Source: Caulobacteraceae bacterium
GTDB lineage: Bacteria > Pseudomonadota > Alphaproteobacteria > Caulobacterales > Caulobacteraceae
NCBI GenBank assembly: GCA_019695035.1
Contig: JAIBAU010000005.1
Span: forward strand, 1-64,000
Direction of reading: 5' to 3'
Length of the DNA stretch: 64,000 nt
The position numbers and the translations under genes were made by a program. The number at the start of each line of letters is the position of its first letter. The stretch's first letter is position 1. The notes beneath the pieces were generated by a model. That model searched no databases. It saw nothing but the letters and a program-made list of their open reading frames with translations, and was not told the DNA's origin. Below, in pieces: positions 19,281 to 28,176 of the stretch.

Positions 19281-20337
19281 GGCAGGCGTCCAGCAGCGCG
19301 AGCATCCCCGGACCGTCGAGACGCTCGGCCATATCGGATGTATAGGCGAAGTCGTCCGGCACCTTCACGCCGAGCCCGTCGGCGGCGAAGGACGTGCGAG
19401 GGTACTCCACGAAGTCGGGCTCGATGGCGTAGCGGTCGCCGAGGTCCACCGTCTGGCGGGCGTCGTCCACCGAGATCATCGCTTCGTGCAGCTTCTCGCC
19501 CGGCCGGATGCCGACGATGCGGGTGGGCAGATCAGGGGCCATGGCCCGGGCCAGATCCATCACCGTGGAGGCGGGAATCTTGGGTACGAAGACCTCGCCG
19601 CCCCGCATGAGTTCGATGCAGGACAGCACGAAGGAGACGCCCTGGTCGAGGGTGATCCAGAACCGCGTCATGCGCTCGTCGGTGATGGGCAATTCCTTCG
19701 CGCCGCGATCCAGCAGGCGCTTGAAGAACGGACCTACCGAACCCCTTGAGCCGGCGACGTTGCCGTAGCGGACCACCGAGAAGCGGGTGCCGATGTCGCC
19801 GGAAAGGTTGTTGGCGGCCACGAAGGTCTTGTCCGACGCCAGCTTGGTCGCGCCGTACAGGTTGATGGGTGAGCAGGCCTTGTCAGTGGACAGGGCGATG
19901 ACCTTCTTGACGCGATTTGAGAGGCAAGCGCGCACAACGTTCTCGGCGCCGAGGATGTTGGTGTGGATGCACTCCGACGGATTGTATTCGGCCGCGGGCA
20001 CCTGCTTCAGGGCGGCGGCGTGGATCACCAGGTCCACCCCGCGGAAGGCCAGCTCGAGACGGTCACGGTCCCGCACGTCGCCCAGGAAGAAGCGCAGCCG
20101 GTCCATCTTGTCCTGGGGAAAGGTCTCCGACAGCGTCTGACGCAGCTCGAACTGCTTCAGTTCGTCGCGGCTGAAGATGATCAGCTTTTTCGGATTGTAG
20201 CGGTCGAGCACCCGGTGGACGAACCGCGAGCCGAATGAGCCGGTGCCGCCGGTCACGAGGATCGATTTGGCGTCGAGCAGGCGCCTGTTTTGCGGGGAGA
20301 AATCGCGACCGTTGGGGTTGGCGGGGACGTCGTACAT
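19273..20337 (-). CDS. pseB: UDP-GlcNAc 4,6-dehydratase (C5-inverting) PseB
   Basis: A 354-aa short-chain dehydrogenase/reductase that converts UDP-GlcNAc to the 4-keto-6-deoxy-L-arabino-hexulose, the first step to pseudaminic acid. The nucleotide-binding motif is GGTGSFG (30-36). The catalytic region has TDK at 151-153 and YGATK at 161-165, the PseB/FlaA1 arrangement. About 20 extra N-terminal residues precede the fold. It is the first gene of the coupled operon, and its counterpart in Caulobacter is FlmA. The 76 bases upstream show no sigma-54 site that I can defend. Confidence 0.94.
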   Translation of the reverse strand: MYDVPANPNGRDFSPQNRRLLDAKSILVTGGTGSFGSRFVHRVLDRYNPKKLIIFSRDELKQFELRQTLSETFPQDKMDRLRFFLGDVRDRDRLELAFRGVDLVIHAAALKQVPAAEYNPSECIHTNILGAENVVRACLSNRVKKVIALSTDKACSPINLYGATKLASDKTFVAANNLSGDIGTRFSVVRYGNVAGSRGSVGPFFKRLLDRGAKELPITDERMTRFWITLDQGVSFVLSCIELMRGGEVFVPKIPASTVMDLARAMAPDLPTRIVGIRPGEKLHEAMISVDDARQTVDLGDRYAIEPDFVEYPRTSFAADGLGVKVPDDFAYTSDMAERLDGPGMLALLDACHA

Positions 20338-20413
20338 GGGAGTCCAGACCTGACTGCAAGGCCATGCTGTCAGGCGGCCCCTAAGGGTGCGTTAACGATG
20401 TTTGGTAACCCGC

Positions 20414-21175
20414 CTAGCGCCCTGCGAGATCTCGGATCATTGCCGGCGCGAGCGACCAGGGCTCGATGAAATAGCGATGGAACAGCCGGCCCGGTTCGGC
20501 AAGAAACCTCGCAAGCCACTCCAGCCCGAGACGGCCTGCCCACCGAGGCGGCGTCGGGACAGCGCCGGCTTCGTAGTCGAAGGCCGCACCGATCGGGAAA
20601 ATCACGCAGTCGGGGAGTCGCTCCCAGTTCGCGACGATCCATTGCTCCTGGCGCGGCATTCCCATGCCGACAAACAGCACGTCCGGCCGAAACGCCTCGA
20701 TCTCGGCGAGCACGACCGCATTATCGGGTCCGTCGAGGTCGAAATACCCGTCCCTTTCGGCAAGGACGACCTGCGGCCACCGCGCGGACAGCTTGCCGAC
20801 GGCGGCCCGCCCTACGCCCGGCCGGCAGCCGAGGTGAAACACACGCCAGCCTCTTGCATTGGCGATGCGCCAGAAATCCTCGCGCCAGTCGAGGTAGGTG
20901 TTGCGGTGCTCGCGCCTCACCTCGCGTCCCAGCAGCCGGCCCCAGGCGATCAGGGGCATGGAGTCGATCTCCACCAGGTCCGCCAAGGCGTAAAGGCGGG
21001 CCATCTCAGGCGTCCGCGACAGCAACGCCAGGGAGTGGAGGTTGTGGTTCGCCACCAACCCCCGGCGGCGGCCCTCTAGACAGTCGATCGTAAAGGCGAA
21101 GACGTCCTCGCGGGTCACGACGTCCATCTCGGCGCCCAACAGGCGGATCCGGCGGTCATGGCGGGCTTGCGTCAT
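20414..21175 (-). CDS. WecB/TagA/CpsF family glycosyltransferase
   Basis: A 253-aa GT26-family glycosyltransferase. VANHNLHSLALL, LADLVEIDSMPLIAWGRLLG, the nucleotide-binding VFHLGCRPGVGRAA, and VGMGMPRQEQWI with PIGAAFDYEAG are the family hallmarks. These enzymes add ManNAc-type or related sugars to lipid-linked intermediates. It is encoded 76 bases upstream of pseB on the same strand and may be the first gene of the sugar operon or a separate unit. The acceptor is unknown; exopolysaccharide, O-antigen and holdfast are all possible. Confidence 0.9.
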   Translation of the reverse strand: MTQARHDRRIRLLGAEMDVVTREDVFAFTIDCLEGRRRGLVANHNLHSLALLSRTPEMARLYALADLVEIDSMPLIAWGRLLGREVRREHRNTYLDWREDFWRIANARGWRVFHLGCRPGVGRAAVGKLSARWPQVVLAERDGYFDLDGPDNAVVLAEIEAFRPDVLFVGMGMPRQEQWIVANWERLPDCVIFPIGAAFDYEAGAVPTPPRWAGRLGLEWLARFLAEPGRLFHRYFIEPWSLAPAMIRDLAGR

Positions 21176-21298
21176 GATCCCAACCTAGCCGGGACAGGTT
21201 TCCGTCCCCTGAACGGGCCGTGCGGTCCGCCCGCGGGTGGCAAGCCGGGCCTTAAGGGTCTATCTGCGCCGGGACGGACGGTTTGCAAGGGACTGAAG

Positions 21299-22603
21299 AT
21301 GCGCGTCGCCATGATCGGAACTGGCTATGTCGGACTGGTGTCCGGGGCCTGTTTCGCCGACTTCGGCCATGTGGTGACCTGCGTCGACAAGGACGCGTCC
21401 AAGATCGAGCGCCTGAACCGCGGTGAAAGCCCGATCTTCGAGCCGGGCCTCGACCACCTGATCGTGGACAACGCCCGGGACGGGCGGCTGATGTTCACCA
21501 CCGACGTAGCCCAGGCCGTGCGCGGCGCGGACGCGGTCTTTATCTGCGTCGGCACGCCGTCAAAGGAAGGCGACGGCCACGCCGACCTTTCCTACGTCTA
21601 TGCCGCCGCCGAGGAAATCGCCCATCACCTGGAAGGCTTCACCGTCGTCGTGGACAAGTCGACCGTGCCGGTGGGCACCGGCGACGAGGTGGAGGCGATC
21701 ATCCGCAAGGCCAATCCGGCCGCCGACTTCGCCGTCGCCTCAAACCCCGAATTCCTGCGCGAAGGGGCCGCCATCGACGACTTCAAGCGGCCCGACCGCA
21801 TTGTGGTCGGGACTGACGACGCGCGGGCCGAGAAAGTCATGCGCGAACTCTATCGGCCCCTGACTGTGAACGACACGCCCATCGTCTTCACCAGCCGCCG
21901 CACCTCGGAATTGATCAAGTACGCGGCCAATGCGTTCCTCGTCATGAAGATCACCTTCATCAACGAGATCGCCGACCTCTGCGAGAAGGTCGGTGGCGAT
22001 GTCCAGGCCGTGGCCCGCGGCATCGGTCTCGACAGTCGCATCGGTCCGAAATTCCTCAACGCGGGCCCGGGATATGGAGGCTCATGCTTCCCCAAGGACA
22101 CCTTGGCCCTGGTCAAGACCGCGGCCGATCACGACAGCTCCATGCGCGTGGTGCAGACCACCATCGAGGTGAACGAGGCGCGCAAGAAATCGATGGCCCA
22201 GCGCATCGTCAGGGCGCTTGGCGGAGATGTCTCCGGCAAGACCATCGGCGTGCTCGGCCTGACTTTCAAGCCGAACACGGACGACATGCGGTATGCGCCG
22301 TCCCTGGACATCATCCCGGCCCTCCAGGCGGCCGGTGCGCACGTCCAGGCCTTCGATCCCGAGGGCATGGAGGAGTGTCGCCACCTGCTGCCCGGCGTTG
22401 AGCTGAAGGAAGGGGCCTACGCCGCCGCAGAGCACGCGGACGCCGTGGTGGTGCTGACGGAATGGGACCAGTTCCTCGGTCTGGACCTTGACCGCCTCAA
22501 GCTCTTGATGCGGCAACCCATCGTGGTCGATCTCCGCAACGTCTGGCGGCCCGACGACATGCGCGCTCGCGGCTTCACCTATTCCTCCGTGGGGCGGCCC
22601 TGA
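21299..22603 (+). CDS. UDP-glucose 6-dehydrogenase
   Basis: A 434-aa NAD-dependent dehydrogenase making UDP-glucuronate. The Rossmann motif GTGYVGLVSGACFA starts at residue 7. FVICVGTP-like sequence and DKSTVPVGTG lie in the first domain. Cys263 in GYGGSCFPKDTLAL is the catalytic cysteine, and GLTFKPNTDDMRYAPS marks the C-terminal domain. The ATG at 21299, after an AAGGGA ribosome site, is the real start; the open frame runs 47 codons further upstream. It supplies a uronic acid precursor for surface polysaccharide, which suits its position divergent from the glycosyltransferase and next to the pse genes. Confidence 0.94.
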   Translation: MRVAMIGTGYVGLVSGACFADFGHVVTCVDKDASKIERLNRGESPIFEPGLDHLIVDNARDGRLMFTTDVAQAVRGADAVFICVGTPSKEGDGHADLSYVYAAAEEIAHHLEGFTVVVDKSTVPVGTGDEVEAIIRKANPAADFAVASNPEFLREGAAIDDFKRPDRIVVGTDDARAEKVMRELYRPLTVNDTPIVFTSRRTSELIKYAANAFLVMKITFINEIADLCEKVGGDVQAVARGIGLDSRIGPKFLNAGPGYGGSCFPKDTLALVKTAADHDSSMRVVQTTIEVNEARKKSMAQRIVRALGGDVSGKTIGVLGLTFKPNTDDMRYAPSLDIIPALQAAGAHVQAFDPEGMEECRHLLPGVELKEGAYAAAEHADAVVVLTEWDQFLGLDLDRLKLLMRQPIVVDLRNVWRPDDMRARGFTYSSVGRP

Positions 22604-22678
22604 CCTCGTAGAAATGCGGAGCTTTCGAAGCCCCCCGGGAGGGCGTAAAATCGCGCGGCTCAGACAAAGGCCGTTCCC

Positions 22679-23629
22679 GTGACAGACACCGCCGTCCGCT
22701 CCGCCATCGAACCCGTGTCCATGACCCGCTACGGGGTGGACTTCGAAGGCTTCGCACAGGACCTCGGCGCATCCTTCCAGAGGTATGGCTTCGCCGTGGT
22801 GGCCGATCACGGGCTGGACCAGGCAATGCTCGACGAGGCCCTGGCCCAGACGAAGGCGTTCTTCGCCCTGCCCGAATATGTGAAGCAGAGCTACCACATT
22901 CCGGGCGGCGGGGGGGCGCGGGGCTATACGCCGTTCGGCATCGAGACCGCCAAGGGTGCGCAACTGCACGACCTGAAGGAATTCTGGCACACCGGCAGGG
23001 ATCTTCCGCCCGGCCATCCCTTCCGAAAATACATGGCCGACAACGTCTGGCCCGTGGAAGTTCCGGGCTTCCAGCCGGCCATATCGGCTCAGTTCGCCGC
23101 CCTGGACGGTCTGGGGCTGAAGGTGCTGAGGGCCATCGCGCGGTACCTGGAGTTGGACGACGAGTTCTTCACGCCCACGGTGCGTGATGGAAACTCGATC
23201 CTGAGACTACTGCACTACCCGCCGGTCGGCGCCGACAGCCCCCATGTGCGAGCCGGAGCGCACGAGGACATCAACGTCATCACCCTCCTGCTCGGAGCCG
23301 AGGAAGCGGGCCTTGAGGTCAAGGACCGCGACGGACGCTGGCTGCCGATCTCCCCGCCCAGGGGGGCCGTCGTTTGCAACATCGGCGACATGCTGCAGCG
23401 CCTGACCAACCACAAGTTGCCGTCGACGACGCATCGAGTGGTTAACCCGGCGCCCGAGCGGCGCGGCTTTGCGCGCTACTCCACGCCCTATTTCCTGCAC
23501 TTTGAACCGGAATTTCTGATCGAGACCCTGCCCAATTGCATCAATGCGGATCACCCAGATCTCTATCCGCACCCCATCACCGCAGAGGATTTCCTTCAGG
23601 AGCGCCTGCGCGAAATCAAGCTAAAGTAG
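22679..23629 (+). CDS. 2-oxoglutarate/Fe(II) oxygenase (isopenicillin N synthase-like)
   Basis: A 316-aa non-haem iron oxygenase. The N-terminal region (about 20-75) matches the isopenicillin-N-synthase/DIOX family. The iron ligands are His195, Asp197 (AHEDINVITLL) and His252 (STTHRV), and Arg266-x-Ser268 would bind 2-oxoglutarate or substrate. The start is a GTG at 22679. Family members hydroxylate small molecules, and the substrate here is not predictable. It follows the UDP-glucose dehydrogenase by 75 bases on the same strand but has no evident link to it. Confidence 0.87.
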   Translation: MTDTAVRSAIEPVSMTRYGVDFEGFAQDLGASFQRYGFAVVADHGLDQAMLDEALAQTKAFFALPEYVKQSYHIPGGGGARGYTPFGIETAKGAQLHDLKEFWHTGRDLPPGHPFRKYMADNVWPVEVPGFQPAISAQFAALDGLGLKVLRAIARYLELDDEFFTPTVRDGNSILRLLHYPPVGADSPHVRAGAHEDINVITLLLGAEEAGLEVKDRDGRWLPISPPRGAVVCNIGDMLQRLTNHKLPSTTHRVVNPAPERRGFARYSTPYFLHFEPEFLIETLPNCINADHPDLYPHPITAEDFLQERLREIKLK

Positions 23630-23708
23630 CAGATGCACGCGAAGCGCGAATTTTCGTCGCACCGCGTTATTCGTCTACGCCTTCTTAAGACCAATCGCGT
23701 TTAGTCCA

Positions 23709-23734
23709 CCCCCTGGGGCTCCGGCCCCCGGGGG
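23709..23734 (+). promoter_or_regulatory. hairpin that pairs the ribosome-binding site of the hybrid kinase
   Basis: CCCCC-T-GGGGC-TCCG-GCCCC-C-GGGGG folds into two 5-bp stems separated by one T/C mismatch, closed by a 4-base loop. The final GGGGG (23730-23734) is the only good Shine-Dalgarno sequence for the TTG start at 23740, so folding would hide it. It could be translational control, or a terminator remnant of the upstream gene, although only ATCCTT follows. Confidence 0.45.
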
Positions 23735-23739
23735 ATCCT

Positions 23740-26253
23740 TTGGTACCAGCGCCGATTCCAGCGAATGAGAGTGAACGTCTCGCGGCGTTGCGCGACCTGA
23801 ATCTGGTCGAGCTCGCGCCGTCGATGGACCTCGGCCGCCTGACACGCCTCGCCCAGACCCTTACCAGCGCCCACTTCTCCATCGTCGCGCTGATGGAAAG
23901 CGACAAGGTGATCGCCATTGCGCGGCAGGGCGACGGTCCCCCTGAAGCGGGCCGGGAATCGGCCATGTCGGCCTGGGTGGTCGGCGCCGACGAGCCGGTC
24001 TTCTGGGTGGAAGACTGCGCCACCGACCGGCGATTCTGCAACCTGCAGTTCGTTGCTACCCCCCCCTACCTCCGCTTCTACTGCGGCGCCCCGATCATCG
24101 TCGGCGGTCACAAGGTCGGCGTGCTCGCGGTGGCGGACACCGACGTGCGGGCCTTCGACCAGGAACTCGCCGACCGGCTCGTCGATATCGCGGCGATCAT
24201 CAGCTCGGAATTCGAACTCAAGGTCGCCAAGCGCAAGCTCGCGGCGGAAGAATCGCGTGTGCGGTCAGAAAAGACGCTGCTGGACGTCCTGATCGAGGAC
24301 GCCCCCCTCGCGCTCGCCATGTTCGATCGCGAGATGCGCTACATCCGCACCTCTCGTCGCTGGCGCTCGGACAGGGGTGAAGAGGGAGCGCAGCTGATCG
24401 GGCGCTCCCACTACGAGGTTCAACCCCGCGTCCATGACGCCTGGAAGGCATGCCACCAGCGCTGTCTCGCCGGCGCGACCGAACGACACGAGGGCGAGCA
24501 CTACGTGGACGAATTCGGGCGCGACCGCTGGGTCCGCTGGGAGGTGACGCCCTGGTACGAGGCCTCGGGCGACATCGGCGGCGTGGTCATCATGACCGAG
24601 GACCTGACCGAGCAGATGTTGTCCCGGCGCGAACTGGAGCGGTCCGAAACCCGTCTCCGCCTGGCGACGGAGATTTCCGACCTGACGGTCTGGGACTACT
24701 CCTTCGAGGAGCGGTCGCTGCAATACGCGACCGGCCGAATGCCCTCGGCGTTCGCCGGCGACCTGAGCTACGAGCGACTGATCCGCGAGTGGCTGGCGCG
24801 GGTGCACGAGGATGACCGCGAAAGAGTCGCGGCGCTCTGGGCCCAGTCGATGCAGACGGGCGCCCTCTTCAACTGCGAATACCGACAGTACGACGGCCTC
24901 CATCGCGCAGTCTGGCATCAGAACGTCGCGGACATCATTCGCAATGGGGACGGTGAGCCGGAGCGGATCGTCGGCGTCGTGCGAGATGTTACCGAGCGCA
25001 AGCTCGGCGAACTGGCTGTCGAGCAGGCGCGCAACGAAGCTGAAAACGCCAATCGGGCCAAGTCGGAATTCCTGGCCAACATGAGCCATGAGATCCGGAC
25101 GCCCCTCAACGGCGTCCTCGGGGTCGCCAGCGCCCTGGCGCGCTCGGACCTGACACCCGAGCAGCGCCAGATGGTGCAGATCATCGAACACTCCGGCAGC
25201 GTGCTGCAGGCTCTGCTGTCGGACGTGCTGGACCTGGCCCGGATCGAGAGCGGCAAGCTCGAGATTCGCCCCGAAGGCTTCGATCTGGCCGGCGCCCTGC
25301 GCGAGATAGGCCACCTGTTCCAGTCGGGCGCGGCGGCCAAGGGTCTTGAGCTTGAGGTTGAAATCGACCCCGCCCTCGAGGGCGGCTTCGTCGCCGATCC
25401 GGTGCGCATTCGTCAGGTCATCTCCAACCTGCTGTCCAACGCCGTGAAGTTCACCGCCCGCGGGCGGGTCTCGCTGAGCGCGCGCATGACCGCCCAGGCG
25501 GAGGACATGGCGGTCATGCGGATCGCCGTCTCCGACACCGGCATAGGCTTCGACGAAGCGACCCGTCTGCGCCTCTTCGAGCGGTTCGAGCAGGCTGACG
25601 GTTCGATCACGCGACAGTTCGGCGGCACGGGGCTTGGCCTTTCCATCTGCCGCTCCCTGGCCACCATGATGGGCGGACGCCTCTGGGCCGAGTCGACGCC
25701 GGGGGAAGGGTCGACCTTCACCCTTGAACTGGAGTTGAAGCGGGACGCCGCCGTCTCGACGGCCGGACCGGACGCTGCGCCGGTTGTGGCGGCCACGCCG
25801 TCCGGGAATGCCCAGGCGGTCGCCGCGGACAGTGCTCCGGTCCGCGTCCTCCTGGCGGAGGATCACCCGACCAATCGTCGCGTGGTGGAATTGATCCTTG
25901 ATGGCGCGGGGGTGGACCTGACCGCGGTGGAGAATGGCGCCCTGGCCGTCGAAATGTTCGGTCTGGCGGAATTCGACCTGATCCTGATGGACATGCAGAT
26001 GCCCGTGATGGACGGCCTGAACGCCACCCGATCGATTCGCGCCACGGAACGGGCCGAGGGCCGCAGGCCTACGCCGATCTTCGCCCTCACGGCCAACGCC
26101 ATGCCCGAACACGTCGAGCAGACCCGCGCCGCGGGCGCAGACGGACATCTGACCAAGCCGCTGGCCGCGGAGGCCCTCCTCGAGATCATCGAGAAGGTTC
26201 GCGCGGTGGCCCTCGACCGTTCCAGCGACGATTCGGCGACTGCGGCCGCCTGA
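23740..26253 (+). CDS. hybrid sensor histidine kinase (GAF-PAS-PAS-HisKA-HATPase-REC)
   Basis: An 837-aa soluble hybrid kinase with no membrane segments. The order is: GAF domain (about 15-165), PAS (about 185-290, [15 protein letters not shown]), second PAS (about 305-425), dimerisation/phosphoacceptor domain with His450 in [12 protein letters not shown], an ATPase domain with [14 protein letters not shown] and [14 protein letters not shown], and a C-terminal receiver with phospho-acceptor Asp751 in [13 protein letters not shown]. The TTG at 23740 is placed by the GGGGG ribosome site. No response regulator is adjacent, so phosphate probably passes through the fused receiver to a distant phosphotransfer protein. 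The signal is unknown and would be cytoplasmic. Confidence 0.93.
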   Translation: MVPAPIPANESERLAALRDLNLVELAPSMDLGRLTRLAQTLTSAHFSIVALMESDKVIAIARQGDGPPEAGRESAMSAWVVGADEPVFWVEDCATDRRFCNLQFVATPPYLRFYCGAPIIVGGHKVGVLAVADTDVRAFDQELADRLVDIAAIISSEFELKVAKRKLAAEESRVRSEKTLLDVLIEDAPLALAMFDREMRYIRTSRRWRSDRGEEGAQLIGRSHYEVQPRVHDAWKACHQRCLAGATERHEGEHYVDEFGRDRWVRWEVTPWYEASGDIGGVVIMTEDLTEQMLSRRELERSETRLRLATEISDLTVWDYSFEERSLQYATGRMPSAFAGDLSYERLIREWLARVHEDDRERVAALWAQSMQTGALFNCEYRQYDGLHRAVWHQNVADIIRNGDGEPERIVGVVRDVTERKLGELAVEQARNEAENANRAKSEFLANMSHEIRTPLNGVLGVASALARSDLTPEQRQMVQIIEHSGSVLQALLSDVLDLARIESGKLEIRPEGFDLAGALREIGHLFQSGAAAKGLELEVEIDPALEGGFVADPVRIRQVISNLLSNAVKFTARGRVSLSARMTAQAEDMAVMRIAVSDTGIGFDEATRLRLFERFEQADGSITRQFGGTGLGLSICRSLATMMGGRLWAESTPGEGSTFTLELELKRDAAVSTAGPDAAPVVAATPSGNAQAVAADSAPVRVLLAEDHPTNRRVVELILDGAGVDLTAVENGALAVEMFGLAEFDLILMDMQMPVMDGLNATRSIRATERAEGRRPTPIFALTANAMPEHVEQTRAAGADGHLTKPLAAEALLEIIEKVRAVALDRSSDDSATAAA

Positions 26254-26317
26254 CGGCTGGCCCGCCCCAACGCCAGCCGCACGTCTAGCGCCTGCAACGC
26301 CACCCCCGCAGATGCAT

Positions 26318-26355
26318 AAAAAGAAGGGCGTCCCCCCGATTGCGGGAGGACGCCC
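26318..26355 (-). terminator. intrinsic terminator of the VWA gene
   Basis: GGGCGTCC (26326-26333) pairs with GGACGCCC (26348-26355), and inner CCCG/CGGG pairs extend the stem. Reading the minus strand, the stem is followed by TTCTTTTTATG, a good U-tract, so it serves the gene ending at 26395. Confidence 0.8.
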
Positions 26356-26394
26356 AGGAACCGGCGGACTGAAGCCGGCTTGGGAAGGTCCCGC

Positions 26395-28011
26395 CTAACC
26401 TGAGATGCGCAGCCTCTGGATGTCGCTGGCGATCGAGCGGAAGGCGTCCTTGAGCGCGGTACCGGTCGAGGGGAGGTAGACGTGCTGCGCGTCGGTTGCG
26501 CAGTTGTTGATCAGGTTGACCGTGTTGACGTCGCTGCCGATGTCGAAGCCCACCGTGTAGACGACGATACCCTTGGCCTTCATCGCCGTGCAGAGGGCAG
26601 CCGCCTGGGTGAAGGGCGAGCCGTTGGTGGCGTTGCAGTTGACGTGGGTGGAAGATCCGCCCGAGCCGCTGCCGGCGTCCTTGGCGATGACCCCGTTGCA
26701 ATAGGGCGTATTGAACTCGCCGTCGGTCATGATGATGGCGACCTTGATGAGTTCGTCGGCGCCGTAGGCGGCCGGCCGGTTGACGGCGCTCGGCCAGAGG
26801 GAGCCCCAGTTCGGCGACAACATGTACCAACCCCAGGCTATGCCGATCTGCCCCGCGGTGGATCCCGACGCGCTGAGCCCGTTGATAACCGCATGGAGGC
26901 TGGTCTTCGTTGCACTGAGCGGCGTGAACGAGGCCGTGATGCAGGGATTGCCGGAGTCCGGATAGTTGCGTCCCACCAGGGACGTGGAGGGGGCGACGTC
27001 GGTGTAGGCGTTCGCACCGGTGCGCTCGGTGACGCAGGTCGAGACCGCCTGAACCTGCGCCGAGCCGTCGGCGGCGGTGAAGCCGTAGTACTGGCAGCCG
27101 GGGCTGGCGCAGTAGACCTTTCCGCCCGAGCCGGAGAACGACGAGTAGTTGCGGCCGTCAACGCCCGAGAGGGTGATCGTATTCGTTGTCTTGGCGCTGA
27201 TCGTGTAGGCCTTGCCGTTGAGCTGGGTCATCCCGCTGACGCCGGTGATGTAGATCCGGTCGCCCACGTTGCGTCCGTGGCCGTTGGCCGTGATCACCAC
27301 AGGATTGGCGCGCGTCGCGCCGGTGATCGAGGCGAAGTTGGAGTCGATCGCGCCGCGCATGGTCACCGCGTATGAGCCGGCGTTCACGGCCTGCGAGTAC
27401 GGGACAATGGCCACCTTGGAATAGTGCGGCGTCTGCACGTCCTGGACGACGATGTCGATCAGGTCGTTGGCGGCTGTCTTCAGGTCGGCGATGCGGGTCC
27501 CCGACATTGAGCCGGTTGTGTCCAGCACCAACGCGACTTCGAGACTCTTGGAAGAGCGCTTCACCTCGGAGTCGGCGGACACCTGCATCGGTCCGCCAAT
27601 GAACATGCTCGACACCAGGGCCGTAACGCTGGCCTCGGCGTGGGCGGTGACGGTTCCGTCCCCGGAGAGGGTGAAGGTGGACGAAGTCACGACCGCGTCG
27701 TGGAACTGATGCATGTTGGCGGCCATCACGTTGGCGCCGATGGTCTGGATCTGCGCTGTCGTCGTGGCCGACTGATTGCGGGCGGCCGCCAGCGAAGCGG
27801 CGTCCAGCGAGTCCTGCAGCGCCATCTTCACCGTGGAGGCGCGGTGGAAGTCGATGGCGCACAGCGTCAGCATCGACAGCGGAATGAAAGACAAGCCGAA
27901 GATCATGGCCACGCCGCCGGACTTCGACAGCGTGAACCGTTGCACGAAATCCCGTGCCGTACGGCCGATTGCGGCGCCCAGCCGCCCGAATTGCAATCCC
28001 TTACCCGTCAT
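26395..28011 (-). CDS. TadG-like protein with split von Willebrand A domain
   Basis: A 538-aa exported protein. Residues about 28-58 hold a TadE/TadG-type start (SKSGGVAMIFGLSFIPLSML) with one membrane helix. A VWA domain begins near 158 with the metal site DTTGSMSG (164-171) and resumes at IIMTDGEFN and VVYTVGFDIGS further on. Between them, about residues 227-300, sits a beta-rich segment (VVITANGHGRNVGDRIYITG...) resembling the FCCH-like repeats of phage tail proteins. Several cysteine pairs suggest disulfides. Other tad pilus genes are not in the window. I chose the ATG at 28011; a TTG at 28122 would add 37 residues without family character. Confidence 0.82.
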   Translation of the reverse strand: MTGKGLQFGRLGAAIGRTARDFVQRFTLSKSGGVAMIFGLSFIPLSMLTLCAIDFHRASTVKMALQDSLDAASLAAARNQSATTTAQIQTIGANVMAANMHQFHDAVVTSSTFTLSGDGTVTAHAEASVTALVSSMFIGGPMQVSADSEVKRSSKSLEVALVLDTTGSMSGTRIADLKTAANDLIDIVVQDVQTPHYSKVAIVPYSQAVNAGSYAVTMRGAIDSNFASITGATRANPVVITANGHGRNVGDRIYITGVSGMTQLNGKAYTISAKTTNTITLSGVDGRNYSSFSGSGGKVYCASPGCQYYGFTAADGSAQVQAVSTCVTERTGANAYTDVAPSTSLVGRNYPDSGNPCITASFTPLSATKTSLHAVINGLSASGSTAGQIGIAWGWYMLSPNWGSLWPSAVNRPAAYGADELIKVAIIMTDGEFNTPYCNGVIAKDAGSGSGGSSTHVNCNATNGSPFTQAAALCTAMKAKGIVVYTVGFDIGSDVNTVNLINNCATDAQHVYLPSTGTALKDAFRSIASDIQRLRISG

Positions 28012-28132
28012 GGCTATCGCCCCGTTTTCCGCGCGCACCGCAAGGCGCAGGACGCGGTTGTCCGGGATCGATATTGAAGCGTCGCGGTAAATGGACCGCG
28101 AGGAAGCGAAGTTAACGCGCAAAGAATCTCGC

Positions 28133-28163
28133 GGCCCCCGACGCGATGTCCGCGTCGGGGGCC
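28133..28163. terminator. 13-bp hairpin between the M2 peptidase and VWA genes
   Basis: GGCCCCCGACGCG, loop ATGTC, then CGCGTCGGGGGCC: a perfect 13-bp stem located just downstream of the M2 peptidase stop region (28177) on the minus strand and just upstream of the VWA gene. Only a weak U-rich run (ATTCTTT) follows on the minus strand, so it may act as a barrier as much as a classical terminator. Confidence 0.6.
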
Positions 28164-28176
28164 GCAGGATCAGGCC

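Noticed and set aside
20338..20413. Sigma-54 promoter before pseB
   Set aside because: ATGGCCTTGCAG superficially recalls the TGGC...TTGC elements, but the spacing between GG and GC is too short.
24265..26148. 627-aa minus-strand open frame across the hybrid kinase
   Set aside because: It has an antisense composition (His, Arg, Gln rich) and lies fully inside a clearly recognised kinase.
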